From contig URSF01000036.1 in assembly GCA_900550445.1 (NCBI GenBank), positions 1 to 21,075 on the forward strand: a stretch of 21,075 nucleotides of DNA. The letters are read 5' to 3'. This document shows, piece after piece, positions 1-8,623 of this stretch (positions are counted from its first letter, which is position 1; each line of letters starts with the position of its first letter). The DNA comes from an uncultured Rhodospirillaceae bacterium. Lineage in GTDB: Bacteria; Pseudomonadota; Alphaproteobacteria; CAAGCB01; CAG-977. The position numbers were made by a program, and so were the translations under genes. Below the pieces are notes generated by a model. That model made no database searches, was not told the origin of the DNA, and saw only the letters and a program-made list of their open reading frames with translations.

Positions 1-15
1 TTGGCACAACCTGAT

Positions 16-53
16 CTCCCGCCGGGAGGGCGTTATGCCCGTGGCGCCGCCAC
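16..53 (-). terminator. Three tiled mini-hairpins downstream of xdhB
   Basis: Immediately after the xdhB stop codon three perfect inverted repeats of 13 nt each lie side by side: GTGGC/GCCAC (41-53, 3-nt loop), GGGC/GCCC (28-40, 5-nt loop) and CTCCC/GGGAG (16-28, 3-nt loop). They are GC-rich and fit the end of the xdh transcript. No U-tract follows within the window, so a classical intrinsic terminator is not shown; a 3' stabilising structure or a Rho-assisted end is equally possible. Confidence 0.3.
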
Positions 54-54
54 C

Positions 55-2367
55 CTACGGGCAGTAGCGGGACTGAATGTCTTTGATTGCTTTGCGCATT
101 CTTTCCGGCGTGCAGGGCATATCCAGATTAACGCGCAGTTTGTAATCCGCGATAGCCGCCACCGCGTCGCGCGCGGCCAGCCATACGGCAATCCCCAGCA
201 TCAAAGGCGGTTCCGCCGTCGGTTTGGAATTAAAAATCGTCGGTTCCTTGTTCGGTTTTTCCAACAGCTGAACATTAAAGACCGCCGGCAGATCGCGTCC
301 CGTCGGAATTTTGTACGTCGTCGGAGAATGCGTCGTCAGATTGCCGTTTTTATCCCATTTCAAATCTTCCAGCAACGCCCAGCCCAATCCCTGGATAAAG
401 GCGCCTTCGACCTGTCCGATATCAATCGCCGGATTCAACGACATGCCGGCGTCGTAAATCATATCCGCCCGCAAAACATGCGATTCACCGGTCAGAATAT
501 CAACGGCGACTTCGGCCATACACACGCCGTAACAACTGTACAGGAACGGACGCCCCGTCATCGTTTCCGCGTCAAAATGAATCTTGGGCGTTTTATAAAA
601 GCCCGAAGAAAACAACGGAACACGATTCAGATTGGCTTCCTTGACAAAAGCAGGAAAAGCCAGTTTGGCTTTTTTGCCCATATAAACGTTGTTGGATTCA
701 AATACGACTTCCTCTTCGGCAACGTCCCAATGCTTCGCCGCCCATTCGACCAGCGTCTTTTTAATGTTGTCAATCGCGTTTTTCACCGCCATGCCGTTCA
801 TATCCGAATCCGTCGAAGCCGCCGTTGCCGACGTGTTCGGCACTTTGTCCGTCGCCGTCGCCGTTACGCGGATATGTTCAACATCAATGGAAAACACTTC
901 CGCGGCAACCTGACACATTTTCGTGTTGACGCCCTGCCCCATTTCCGTGCCGCCGTGATTGATCAAAACGCTGCCGTCGGTGTAAACGCAGACCAAAGCG
1001 CCGGCCTGATTCAGATTGACTTTGTTAAACGAAATGCCGAATTTTAACGGCGACATCGCAATACCTTTTTTGACATACGGCGATTTTTTGTTGTATTCGA
1101 TAATTTCCGCACGGCGTTTGTCGTATTCGCCTTCTTTTTCCACACGGTCGAACAATTCCTGAATAACGTTGTCTTCAATCGTCTGGTGATACGGCGTGAC
1201 ATTTCTGTCCGTCGTTCCGTAGAAATTAATGCGGCGGATTTCGCGCGGATCTTTTTTCAAGTAAAAAGCAATCCGTTCGATAATACCTTCCATGCCGACC
1301 ATACCCTGCGGCGCGCCGAACCCGCGCATCGCCGTGTTCGGAACGGTGTTCGTTTTGCACAAATGACCGCGGATAACGCAGTTCGGAATATAGTAACAGT
1401 TTTCACCGTGGCAGACCGTTCTTTGCACCACCGGCAAAGACATGTCAATCACGGAACCGCAATTACCTTTGTAATCGACGTCCATTGCCGAAATACGGCC
1501 GTCGTCGTCAAAGCCGACTTCATAAGAAACAATATACGGGTGGCGTTTGCCGGTGATAATCATATCATCGTCACGATCCAGACGGATTTTGACCGGCCGC
1601 CCCGTTTTCCAGGCACCCAGAGCCGCAACGCCCGCGAAAATCGACGGTTGACTTTCCTTGCCGCCGAAACCGCCGCCCATGCGTCTGTTTTCCACCTTGA
1701 CCATGTTAAACGGCAGCCCCAGCAGATCCGCGACGCCGCGCTGGACTTCCGCCGGATTCTGCGTCGAACTGTAAACCATGTACTGCTTGTCTTCCTTCGG
1801 AATGACATAAGCGACCTGCGTTTCCAGATACATGTGATCCTGACCGCCGATCGTAAATTCGTCTTTGATCCGATGTTTGGCTTCCTTTAAAGCCTTTGCG
1901 GGATCCCCGATCGTGGCGACCAAAGGCTTGGTTAAAAAGCTTTTCTTTTCCCAGGCTTCTTCAATCGTCAGGATTGCCGGCAACTCTTCATATTCGACTT
2001 CGATCAAAGCCGCGGCTTTGCGACAAATCGCCATATTGTCCGCATAAACGGCCGCCACCGGTTCGCCGACATAGTTGACTTCGCCCGGGGCCAGACAGGG
2101 TTCCGGGTGGATAATCGGCGCAATGTCATTATGCCCCGGAATGTCCGAAGCGTCCAATACGGCATAAACACCTTTTAAAGCTAAAGCTTTCGATTTATCA
2201 ATTTTTTTAATTTTGGCATGCGCTTTGGAGCTTTTTAAAATATAAGCCGTTATCGTTCCGGGCAATTCGGGAATATCGTCAACATATTCGGCTTCGCCGG
2301 TCACATGCAGATGCGCACTTTCGTGCGGCAGAGGCTGGCGGACGCCGCCTTTGATTAAAGTTTTCAT
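55..2367 (-). CDS. xdhB: Xanthine dehydrogenase, molybdenum-cofactor subunit (XdhB)
   Basis: This 770-aa protein is the molybdopterin-binding large subunit of a xanthine dehydrogenase, the cytoplasmic enzyme that oxidises hypoxanthine and xanthine to uric acid in purine breakdown. Visible family motifs are GGQDHMYLET (about 175-183; the Gln lies near the cofactor), GGGFGGKE (231-238; the Glu matches the substrate-orienting Glu of the family), MRGFGAPQ (substrate-contacting Arg348), GGTEMGQG, and the catalytic Glu in AEPP (about 719). Length matches the roughly 777-aa Rhodobacter XdhB. The ATG at 2367 overlaps the upstream xdhA stop as ATGA and has GGAGG about 10 nt before it; an in-frame TTG three codons earlier is too close to that site. 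There is no Tat or Sec signal. The maturation factor XdhC is not in the window. Substrate could be another purine or an aldehyde, but XDH is the best reading. Confidence 0.9.
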   Translation of the reverse strand: MKTLIKGGVRQPLPHESAHLHVTGEAEYVDDIPELPGTITAYILKSSKAHAKIKKIDKSKALALKGVYAVLDASDIPGHNDIAPIIHPEPCLAPGEVNYVGEPVAAVYADNMAICRKAAALIEVEYEELPAILTIEEAWEKKSFLTKPLVATIGDPAKALKEAKHRIKDEFTIGGQDHMYLETQVAYVIPKEDKQYMVYSSTQNPAEVQRGVADLLGLPFNMVKVENRRMGGGFGGKESQPSIFAGVAALGAWKTGRPVKIRLDRDDDMIITGKRHPYIVSYEVGFDDDGRISAMDVDYKGNCGSVIDMSLPVVQRTVCHGENCYYIPNCVIRGHLCKTNTVPNTAMRGFGAPQGMVGMEGIIERIAFYLKKDPREIRRINFYGTTDRNVTPYHQTIEDNVIQELFDRVEKEGEYDKRRAEIIEYNKKSPYVKKGIAMSPLKFGISFNKVNLNQAGALVCVYTDGSVLINHGGTEMGQGVNTKMCQVAAEVFSIDVEHIRVTATATDKVPNTSATAASTDSDMNGMAVKNAIDNIKKTLVEWAAKHWDVAEEEVVFESNNVYMGKKAKLAFPAFVKEANLNRVPLFSSGFYKTPKIHFDAETMTGRPFLYSCYGVCMAEVAVDILTGESHVLRADMIYDAGMSLNPAIDIGQVEGAFIQGLGWALLEDLKWDKNGNLTTHSPTTYKIPTGRDLPAVFNVQLLEKPNKEPTIFNSKPTAEPPLMLGIAVWLAARDAVAAIADYKLRVNLDMPCTPERMRKAIKDIQSRYCP

Positions 2368-3809
2368 AATTTCCAAACCTCCAGATCGGTTTCAGGGGAC
2401 GTCGTTTCAATATAAACGCGTTTTAACAAATTCAAGGCAATATCCGAACGGTAATCCCCTTTCGGACGGCGCTTGATAAAGTCCTGAACCATGGCTTCCA
2501 TCGCCTGATCAACGACTTCTTCCGTCCAGGGGCGGCCGATCAAAGCGTCCTGCGCGTTCGCCGCCAACTGCGGCACGGCACCGCCGCCGCCGTATCCCAG
2601 ACGGGCAAACGTGACAATTCCCTTTTCGTCGATTTTAATGTTAAACGCGCCCGTAATCGACGCAACGTCCAAATCACGCCGGCGCGCCAGCTTGTAAGCT
2701 TTAAAAATATGATCCGCCGGCAGTTTCGGCACCGTTACGTATTCCAGGAATTCGTTCGGTTTTAAAACCGTCTGGCGATATCCGACATAGAAATCTTCAA
2801 CCGGCAGATCGCGCACGCCGTCTTTGGAACGCAAGCGGATCGTCGCCCCCAAAGCCATTAATGACGGAATTGAATCCGCAATCGGCGCGGCGTTACAGAT
2901 ATTACCGCCGACCGTTCCGACGGTGCGGATCTGATTCGACCCGATACGGCGCACAATCTTGGCAAACGGCGGAAACCATTTTTCCAACGTTTTAACCAAA
3001 GTCGAATACGGCACGGCCGCCCCGATAATCAAAGCATCGTCGGTTTCTTCGATTTTATTTAATTCGGGAACTTCGCTTAATCCGATCAGAACTGGAAATT
3101 CTTTAAATTCCTTGCTGACTTCCAGCCCTAAATCCGTTGCTCCCGCGACCAGACGGGCGTCGGAGTATTCTTCGATCAAATCAGTCAGCGCGGATAATGA
3201 CCTGGGCGCGAAATATTTCTGCGAATTATATTCGTACTCCATGCCGATTGTTCTTTGCATGGCTTCCAGAGCTTTGACGATTTCGGATTCATTTTCCGTA
3301 AAACGGTCTTTTTTCCCGCAGGCGATCTTACGCGCAACGTCCAAAATCGGGCGGTATCCCGTACAACGGCACAAATTCCCGGATAAAATATCAAAAATGT
3401 CTTCCTCCGTCGCGGGTTTGTCGCCTTCCCAGTGATAGAGGGTAAACAAAGACATAATAAATCCCGGCGAACAAAAACCGCACTGGGTGCCGTGCATGTC
3501 GACCATCGCCTGCTGAACGGGGTGCAACGTGCCGTCCGGATTTTTCACCCCTTCGACCGTCAGCAAATACTTTCCGTCAATGCGCCCCAGCAGCAAAATA
3601 CAGCTGTTCGCGGCACGCCAGCGCATTTTGCCGTTCACGGCTTCGCCGACAACAACCGTGCAGGCGCCGCAGTCGCCTTCGGCGCAGCCTTCTTTGGTGC
3701 CGGTCAGATGTTCAACCGTGCGCAAATACTGCAAAACGGTCGTAAACGGCGCAACGTCACGCAATTCCCGTTTTTCGCCGTTCAACAGAAAACGAATAGC
3801 ATCAGCCAT
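2364..3809 (-). CDS. xdhA: Xanthine dehydrogenase, FeS/FAD subunit (XdhA)
   Basis: This 481-aa protein is the electron-transfer subunit that takes electrons from the Mo site in XdhB and passes them through two [2Fe-2S] clusters to FAD and NAD+. The N-terminal plant-ferredoxin-like domain holds C42, C47, C50 and C70; the following helical domain holds C110, C113, C147 and C149 (motifs TQCGFCSPGF and GNLCRCTGYRP). The FAD domain starts near residue 195, with VAGATDLGLE (221-230) and a Gly-rich TVGGNICNAAPIAD segment (about 298-312) typical of FAD_binding_5. FeS and FAD domains are fused, as in Rhodobacter XdhA. The ATG at 3809 is preceded by a purine-rich GGAAAAGGAAA stretch. It is the first gene of the xdhAB operon; a TATCTT about 45-50 bp upstream is the only -10-like element and is not convincing. 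Confidence 0.92.
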   Translation of the reverse strand: MADAIRFLLNGEKRELRDVAPFTTVLQYLRTVEHLTGTKEGCAEGDCGACTVVVGEAVNGKMRWRAANSCILLLGRIDGKYLLTVEGVKNPDGTLHPVQQAMVDMHGTQCGFCSPGFIMSLFTLYHWEGDKPATEEDIFDILSGNLCRCTGYRPILDVARKIACGKKDRFTENESEIVKALEAMQRTIGMEYEYNSQKYFAPRSLSALTDLIEEYSDARLVAGATDLGLEVSKEFKEFPVLIGLSEVPELNKIEETDDALIIGAAVPYSTLVKTLEKWFPPFAKIVRRIGSNQIRTVGTVGGNICNAAPIADSIPSLMALGATIRLRSKDGVRDLPVEDFYVGYRQTVLKPNEFLEYVTVPKLPADHIFKAYKLARRRDLDVASITGAFNIKIDEKGIVTFARLGYGGGGAVPQLAANAQDALIGRPWTEEVVDQAMEAMVQDFIKRRPKGDYRSDIALNLLKRVYIETTSPETDLEVWKL

Positions 3810-3945
3810 CAGTTTTTTTCCTTTTCCATTATTACCTAATTAAACTTAAAGATACTTTTTTTTATCCTGAAATTCCAGTCCTAAAACGACAAAAGAAAAA
3901 TCCCTGAAATTTCATGGCGGGAAAGAAAAAAGCAAAAGAAAAATA

Positions 3946-3974
3946 TTGACAAAAAAGTAAAAAAATTCTATCAT
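3946..3974 (+). promoter_or_regulatory. Sigma-70-type promoter for the metallopeptidase gene
   Basis: TTGACA (3946-3951), a 17-bp spacer and TATCAT (3969-3974) make a near-consensus housekeeping promoter. Transcription would start near 3981, and AAGGGGAA (4001-4008) is a good ribosome binding site for the ATG at 4014. The rest of the 204-bp gap between this gene and divergent xdhA is AT-rich with no other clear signal. Confidence 0.75.
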
Positions 3975-4013
3975 TTCTGGCAAAATCTTCAATTATAATG
4001 AAGGGGAAAGAAA

Positions 4014-5141
4014 ATGGGTTTTTTCTCAAATCTTTTTAAAAAAACGCCCGCGGAGCCCGAACCGCCGAAAACGCGAAAAGATTTAGAGGATTCTTTGTCC
4101 GTTCGCTACCTGAACTATATTCAGGTCAATACGGGCCGAGGCGTCTTGCAGCGAGCATTTCAAAACAGCAGGCCGCCGCAGGAAGAAGAAAAAAAACTGC
4201 TGTCTGATGTTTTTGACCTGATTTCCTCTGTTCCGGAAGGAAAAAAACTGCTTGACGACGTATCGGCCATGGGATTTACGGTGCACTTTGACGCTTTTCG
4301 CGGCGATATGGACGGCTGCATGTTCGGCGAACAAAAACATATTATGCTTTGCCCGTGCCAGCACGGCAGCGTGGCCGCTTTGGCCGCGACGGCTTTTCAC
4401 GAAATGACGCACGCCGTGCAAAATGAAAAATCCGGGCAGCTGCTGGCCGACAGCGCCGGTCTGAACATCGCCGACCAATTCAAATTCCAGCGCGCCGCCG
4501 AGGCCGCCGCCTGGACGGAAGAAGCTAAATTCGCTTATCAGATCAAAGACAAATACCCGGAAGTTCTGAAACACGTAGAACAGTTTCCGATGTATCAGGC
4601 CTTTGCCGGCGAAATGGAAAAATCCGGCGATATGACCAAAGCCGGGGAAGCCGCCTTTAAAACCTGGTACGGATATAAGCATTATCAGAGCTTCTATGAA
4701 AACCAGCATGTTTCCAACATTTCTTACTATCTGACCTCTCACCGCGCCAAAGAAGACAAAAAAGCAATGCAGGGCGCCATTTCGTCCGAGGACGTTTTGA
4801 AATACGCCTTTATTTCCGAAGATGTGCAGAAAAATATTGCTCCCGAATATTTAACCTCCCGAGAAGCTTTTTCCATTTCCAAAGAGGCTATAGAAAAATT
4901 AGACAAACAGGTGCACAATTATACGTCTTATGTCCGGAAAGCGCAGGAAGACACCTCGCATCATAATATGTATTCTTATGAAAGCGGCCAGACTTATGCC
5001 GCCATGGAACAAAAAGAACCCGCAACGGCTTCTCTGAAGGTTTCGCATACGCACCCGTCGTTGATGTCCGCTTTGCAAAAACAGCAAAAGCAGCAGACGG
5101 CAATAAGTGTCGCACGCCAGTCTTCTTCAGCCGGCAGATAG
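4014..5141 (+). CDS. Predicted zinc metallopeptidase (HExxH), function unknown
   Basis: A 375-aa protein with a zincin motif, AFHEMTHAVQ (His129, Glu130, His133), preceded by a small-residue helix (SVAALAATAF) as in many gluzincins. A Glu-rich helix about 30 residues later (AAEAAAWTEE, 161-170) could supply the third zinc ligand. There is no signal peptide, although the first ten residues (MGFFSNLFKK) are hydrophobic and basic and might touch the membrane. The C-terminal 60 residues are rich in Gln, Ser and Thr and look disordered. It resembles the group of putative metallopeptidases catalogued as DUFs in alphaproteobacteria (from memory possibly DUF6782; not checked). It is transcribed alone from a strong promoter, and its TAG stop (5139-5141) directly abuts the stop codon of convergent thrB. 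The peptidase call is firm on the motif; substrate and role are unknown. Confidence 0.7.
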   Translation: MGFFSNLFKKTPAEPEPPKTRKDLEDSLSVRYLNYIQVNTGRGVLQRAFQNSRPPQEEEKKLLSDVFDLISSVPEGKKLLDDVSAMGFTVHFDAFRGDMDGCMFGEQKHIMLCPCQHGSVAALAATAFHEMTHAVQNEKSGQLLADSAGLNIADQFKFQRAAEAAAWTEEAKFAYQIKDKYPEVLKHVEQFPMYQAFAGEMEKSGDMTKAGEAAFKTWYGYKHYQSFYENQHVSNISYYLTSHRAKEDKKAMQGAISSEDVLKYAFISEDVQKNIAPEYLTSREAFSISKEAIEKLDKQVHNYTSYVRKAQEDTSHHNMYSYESGQTYAAMEQKEPATASLKVSHTHPSLMSALQKQQKQQTAISVARQSSSAGR

Positions 5142-6107
5142 TTATATCAATCCGTAATCGCGAAAAGACCCGGCTTGTTTATGGAAACGCAGTTTTCTGA
5201 TGTATTCCGCCGGGTCTTTCGGTGTGACCAAAGCGTTTTCCGGCCGGTTCAGCCAGTCATATGAGCGGGTCAGCAAAAAACGCAGAGCGCTGCCTTGCGC
5301 CAACAAAGGAAACGCGTCTTTTTCTTCCGGCGTCAATGGTCTGATCTGCTGATAAGCCGTCATCATTCGTTCCGCCTTGTCCCGGAAAAAACGCCCCGTC
5401 CGCGCTTCAAAACACCAGGCGTTCAGGCAGACCGCCAGTTCATAAGCCAAAGCGTCGTTGCATGCAAAATAAAAATCAATAATGCCGGATAATTTATCCC
5501 GCGTAAAAAACACGTTATCCGGAAACAAATCGGCATGAATCACTCCCTGCGGCAGGCCGGAGGGAAAATTCTTCTTTAAAAAATCAAGAGCTTCCGCCAT
5601 TTCATCATATATGCCGTTTTCTATGGCGTCTGCCGACCGGCCGATTTTTGCCAGCAGTTTTTCCCAGCCGCCGACGGACAAATCATTCGGACGATACCCC
5701 GCATAATCAATCCCGGCCAAATGCATGCGCGCCATAGCCCGTCCCAATTCGGCACAATGATCCGGAGAAATATCCCGAACAGACTTTCCTTCCAAAAAAG
5801 TCGTCAGACAGGCTTTTTTCGCACACAGATCCCGCAGCGTTTTTCCGTCCGTTCCCGCAATCGGCAAAGGACAGATAATGCCTTTTTGCCGCAGATGCGT
5901 CATTAAATTCAAAAAATACGGCAGCTCGTCCGGATTAACGCGCTTTTCAAACAGAGTCAGAATAAACTGCCCCGCCGTTGTCCGCACAAAGTAATTACTG
6001 TTCTCAATCCCTTCGGAAATACCCGAAAAAGAAAGAAGCTTTCCTGAATCATACTGCGCCAGAAACGCCGTCAAATCCGCAGCGGATACCGTTGTGTATA
6101 CAGCCAT
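5142..6107 (-). CDS. thrB: Homoserine kinase, APH-like class (ThrB)
   Basis: A 321-aa kinase that phosphorylates L-homoserine to O-phosphohomoserine on the way to threonine. It belongs to the aminoglycoside-phosphotransferase/choline-kinase fold class used by alphaproteobacteria and pseudomonads, not the GHMP class of E. coli ThrB. Evidence is the N-terminal EGIENSNYF segment (32-40), the catalytic HADLFPDN loop (His191, Asp193, Asn198) and the metal-binding Asp211 in GIIDFYFAC. Length is normal for this class (about 320 aa). It begins only 6 nt after the ispH stop codon, with no strong Shine-Dalgarno of its own, so translation is probably coupled to ispH. The ispH-thrB order is common in alphaproteobacteria. 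Confidence 0.92.
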   Translation of the reverse strand: MAVYTTVSAADLTAFLAQYDSGKLLSFSGISEGIENSNYFVRTTAGQFILTLFEKRVNPDELPYFLNLMTHLRQKGIICPLPIAGTDGKTLRDLCAKKACLTTFLEGKSVRDISPDHCAELGRAMARMHLAGIDYAGYRPNDLSVGGWEKLLAKIGRSADAIENGIYDEMAEALDFLKKNFPSGLPQGVIHADLFPDNVFFTRDKLSGIIDFYFACNDALAYELAVCLNAWCFEARTGRFFRDKAERMMTAYQQIRPLTPEEKDAFPLLAQGSALRFLLTRSYDWLNRPENALVTPKDPAEYIRKLRFHKQAGSFRDYGLI

Positions 6108-6113
6108 TTTCTA

Positions 6114-7058
6114 TCAGTCCCGTAAAGATTCCGGTAAAGGAAAAAGCACTTTTTCCTCTGTTTCAACATATTCGGACAAAGTAATTTTAAAATTCTTTTC
6201 CAATTCTTCGATCACTTCGCGGACCAGCACTTCCGGCGCGGAAGCCCCCGCCGTAATCCCCAGCGTTTTTACGTCCGATAAATGTTCCCAGTTAATCTCT
6301 GCCGCTCTTTGCACCAAAATAGAACGGGAACACCCCGATTCTCTGGCGACCTCCACCAGCCGTTTTGAATTCGACGAATTCGGCGCACCGATTACCATCA
6401 GCAGATCACACTGCGCGGCAATGGCTTTTACCGCCTTTTGCCGATTCGTCGTCGCATAACAGATATCATTCTGATGCGGCTTGACGATTGCCGGAAAACG
6501 TTTTTGCAGCGCTTGCAGCAAACCGGCCGTTTCGTCCAAAGACAACGTCGTCTGCGTTACATACCCCAGCCGGTCCGCCCATTCGGCCGGAACGCCGTCA
6601 ATATCGTCAATCGTTGAAATTAATTTTATTTCTCCCGGCGGAATCTGCCCCATTGTCCCGATAACTTCCGGGTGCCCCTGATGACCGATCAGCAGCGTTT
6701 TGCGCCCTTGTTCATAATTCCGCCTGGCTTCTTTGTGCACCTTTTCCACCAAAGGACATGTCGCGTCAATCGTTGTCAAACCGCGGCGGCGGGCTTCATC
6801 AACCACAGACTGCGGGACTCCGTGCGCCGAAAAAATAACAACGGCTTTGTCCGGCACTTCGTCAAGCTCATTGACAAAAACGGCGCCTTCATCTGCCAGT
6901 TTCTGCACAACATACTTGTTATGCACGATTTCATGACGCACATAAACGGGCGTTCCGAACTTTTTTAACGCCATGGACACAATCTGAACAGCCCGCGTCA
7001 CTCCGGCGCAAAACCCGCGCGGAGAAGCCAGCAATACTTTTAATTCAGGCAGCAACAT
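6114..7058 (-). CDS. ispH: 4-hydroxy-3-methylbut-2-enyl diphosphate reductase (IspH/LytB)
   Basis: A 314-aa [4Fe-4S] enzyme catalysing the last step of the MEP pathway, reducing HMBPP to IPP and DMAPP for isoprenoid synthesis. The three cluster cysteines are C17 (PRGFCAGV), C101 (DATCPLVEKVH) and C200 (DICYATTNRQ); substrate-binding His46, His79 and His129 and catalytic Glu131 (GHQGHPEV) are all present, each offset by about +5 from E. coli IspH. The C-terminal AGASAPEVLV motif is also intact. The ATG at 7058 has GAGGG five nt upstream; the TTG one codon earlier is too close to that site. It leads the ispH-thrB operon. The 82-bp gap to trhA holds no clear promoter. Confidence 0.96.
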   Translation of the reverse strand: MLLPELKVLLASPRGFCAGVTRAVQIVSMALKKFGTPVYVRHEIVHNKYVVQKLADEGAVFVNELDEVPDKAVVIFSAHGVPQSVVDEARRRGLTTIDATCPLVEKVHKEARRNYEQGRKTLLIGHQGHPEVIGTMGQIPPGEIKLISTIDDIDGVPAEWADRLGYVTQTTLSLDETAGLLQALQKRFPAIVKPHQNDICYATTNRQKAVKAIAAQCDLLMVIGAPNSSNSKRLVEVARESGCSRSILVQRAAEINWEHLSDVKTLGITAGASAPEVLVREVIEELEKNFKITLSEYVETEEKVLFPLPESLRD

Positions 7059-7140
7059 CAATACCCTCTTTTACAATACCGGAAACAAAGCATACAGCCC
7101 GCAGCCGGCAAAGAAAAGAAGAAAAAATCACCATTTCCGC

Positions 7141-7794
7141 CTAAACGAAAACGCACGAAAACAAAATAGCAAAAAAATGCATAATTGATCCCAGCAGCAC
7201 AAAACAATGCCAGACAACATGCGTATACGGCCGACTTTTCCAGACATAAAAAAAGACGCCGGTCGTATAAAAAATTCCGCCAAGAAACAAAAACAGCATC
7301 GCTCTGGGCGGCAAAACGTCCAAAACATTTTTAAAGGCTCCGACAATCAGCCACCCCATAATCAAATAAAGAGCGACAGACCAAAACCGGCCGTCTATAT
7401 TCGTCAATACCAATTTTAACACCGTTCCGATTAACGCCAGCCCCCATACGGCCGCCAGCATCGTCCAGCCGACGGGATTGCGCATTAACACCAACAAAAT
7501 CGGCGTGTATGTGCCGGCAATTAAAAAATAAATCGCAATATGGTCAATTTTCTTCAATACTTTTTTGGTTTCAGAAGGAACCGCGGCATGGTAAACCGTC
7601 GAAGCCGTATACATCATCATCATACTGAAACCGAAAACACAGCTGGAAATAATACTCCACATATTTCCGTAAATGGAAGACAGCGTTACCAGCAAAGTTA
7701 AACATGTGATACTGAATAAAATTCCTATACCATGTGTTATACTGTTAAAAACTTCTTCTTTCCGGGTATAAACATGAACAGTTGCCGTTGACAT
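7141..7794 (-). CDS. trhA: Hemolysin III / PAQR family membrane protein
   Basis: A 217-aa polytopic inner-membrane protein with about seven hydrophobic helices. Family-typical elements are THGIG (about 20-24), STVYHA (65-70), the DHIAIYFLIAGTYTP helix start (about 84-98) and a C-terminal HVVWHCFVLLGSIMHF helix. The conserved Ser, Asp and His residues match the presumed metal site of the CREST/PAQR superfamily. Bacterial members (YqfA/TrhA, 'hemolysin III') have been tied to membrane fluidity and unsaturated-lipid homeostasis; haemolysis is historical and not a safe call. GAGAGG lies about 6 nt before the ATG. It may be cotranscribed with the minus-strand ispH operon downstream, but an 82-bp gap separates them. 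Confidence 0.88.
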   Translation of the reverse strand: MSTATVHVYTRKEEVFNSITHGIGILFSITCLTLLVTLSSIYGNMWSIISSCVFGFSMMMMYTASTVYHAAVPSETKKVLKKIDHIAIYFLIAGTYTPILLVLMRNPVGWTMLAAVWGLALIGTVLKLVLTNIDGRFWSVALYLIMGWLIVGAFKNVLDVLPPRAMLFLFLGGIFYTTGVFFYVWKSRPYTHVVWHCFVLLGSIMHFFAILFSCVFV

Positions 7795-7890
7795 TCCATC
7801 CTCTCAAATAAAACTTACTCCTTATTTTAACAAGACGGAACAAAAGAAAAATATAACAAATTGTATCGTTTTAATTTAAAAATATCCTTT

Positions 7891-8451
7891 TTATTTATTT
7901 CTGTTGATTATTTCAGCATGCAGTTTTACGGCAGGATCATCATTTAACTTCCACAAATAATCAAAACGCTCCTTATAACGCTGCACCACCTTTTTATCAT
8001 TATGCAAAAATATACAGTTTTCACTGTTGGAATATGAAGCAGACCGTGTCCAATTATATGATCCGGTCAAAACAATATCATCATCATAAATCGCGAACTT
8101 ATTATGTTCTAATTCAAATGCATCATTAAAACGAAAACTGATTCCTGCTTCTTTTAACTTCGGGAAAACCGAATGTTTGTTCAACTCCATAGTCCGATCC
8201 CCTAAAAACCGGATTAGCACGCCTCTTTCATGCGCTTTTAACAACGCATTCAAAATTGTCCTGTTTGTCATTGAAAAAACGGCAATATCCAAAGTTTTCT
8301 CAGTATTTGAAATCGCGTTGATAATATTGGATTCACAATCAAAAGACGGCGAAAAAAATACTTCGACTCTGCGAACCGGTCTGAATAAAATACCTAAAAA
8401 ACAAATACAGACCAGACAATAAAATACAAACTTTATGAATTTTTTATTCAT
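7891..8451 (-). CDS. Membrane-anchored single-HKD phospholipase D-like protein
   Basis: A 186-aa protein with an N-terminal hydrophobic stretch (residues 6-23, after basic MNKKFIK) that is a signal anchor or an uncleaved signal. One HKD motif follows: His116, Lys118 and Asp123, then GSYNW (130-134) and an S/N-rich segment with Glu144, the standard PLDc_2 layout. The size and single motif match the Nuc-type endonuclease/MitoPLD group, which acts as a dimer on phosphodiester bonds in nucleic acid or lipid. Location would be periplasm or outer face of the inner membrane. AGGGAC lies about 9 nt before the ATG. Nuclease activity is more likely than lipase activity, but this is family inference. 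It is the last gene before the mobile element. Confidence 0.75.
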   Translation of the reverse strand: MNKKFIKFVFYCLVCICFLGILFRPVRRVEVFFSPSFDCESNIINAISNTEKTLDIAVFSMTNRTILNALLKAHERGVLIRFLGDRTMELNKHSVFPKLKEAGISFRFNDAFELEHNKFAIYDDDIVLTGSYNWTRSASYSNSENCIFLHNDKKVVQRYKERFDYLWKLNDDPAVKLHAEIINRNK

Positions 8452-8476
8452 ACTGAAAAGTCCCTAAATATCCATC

Positions 8477-8499
8477 AAAAAACCCACCTAGACGGTGGG
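8477..8499 (-). terminator. Intrinsic terminator with no visible upstream gene
   Basis: Reading the minus strand, CCCACC (8499-8494), a 5-nt loop and GGTGGG (8488-8483) are followed directly by six T (8482-8477). This is a textbook Rho-independent terminator. The next gene in that direction is the PLD-like CDS, which starts downstream of it. No minus-strand gene lies upstream until 15994, beyond the left end of the mobile element. Confidence 0.75.
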
Positions 8500-8623
8500 C
8501 GGATGTTCAGAAAGAATAAAAACGGCGAAAAATTTTTATATCTTAAGATTGGACTTATCTAATTGTTTTTATTTGTTTAATTCCTCTTTTTCCCATATCT
8601 GTTCAATCCTTAAAAAATCCTGC

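Noticed and set aside
1..1047. Long plus-strand open frame (348 codons) opposite xdhB, and another at 1186-1890
   Set aside because: They are antisense shadows: Arg/His-rich with no domain, while the minus strand encodes a full XdhB with all motifs.
3994..3999. Perfect TATAAT before the metallopeptidase gene
   Set aside because: No -35 at the right distance, and it lies between a much better promoter and the SD site.
4083..4742. 219-codon minus-strand frame opposite the metallopeptidase gene
   Set aside because: No ribosome site or motif, and the plus-strand gene has a promoter, SD site and HExxH motif.
8555..8596. 13-codon minus-strand ORF with AAGGA upstream, in the element-chromosome gap
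   Set aside because: Too short and low in complexity in an AT-rich gap; no promoter or partner gene. A nearby 47-codon open frame over the repeats (about 8569-8709, minus) lacks a start codon.
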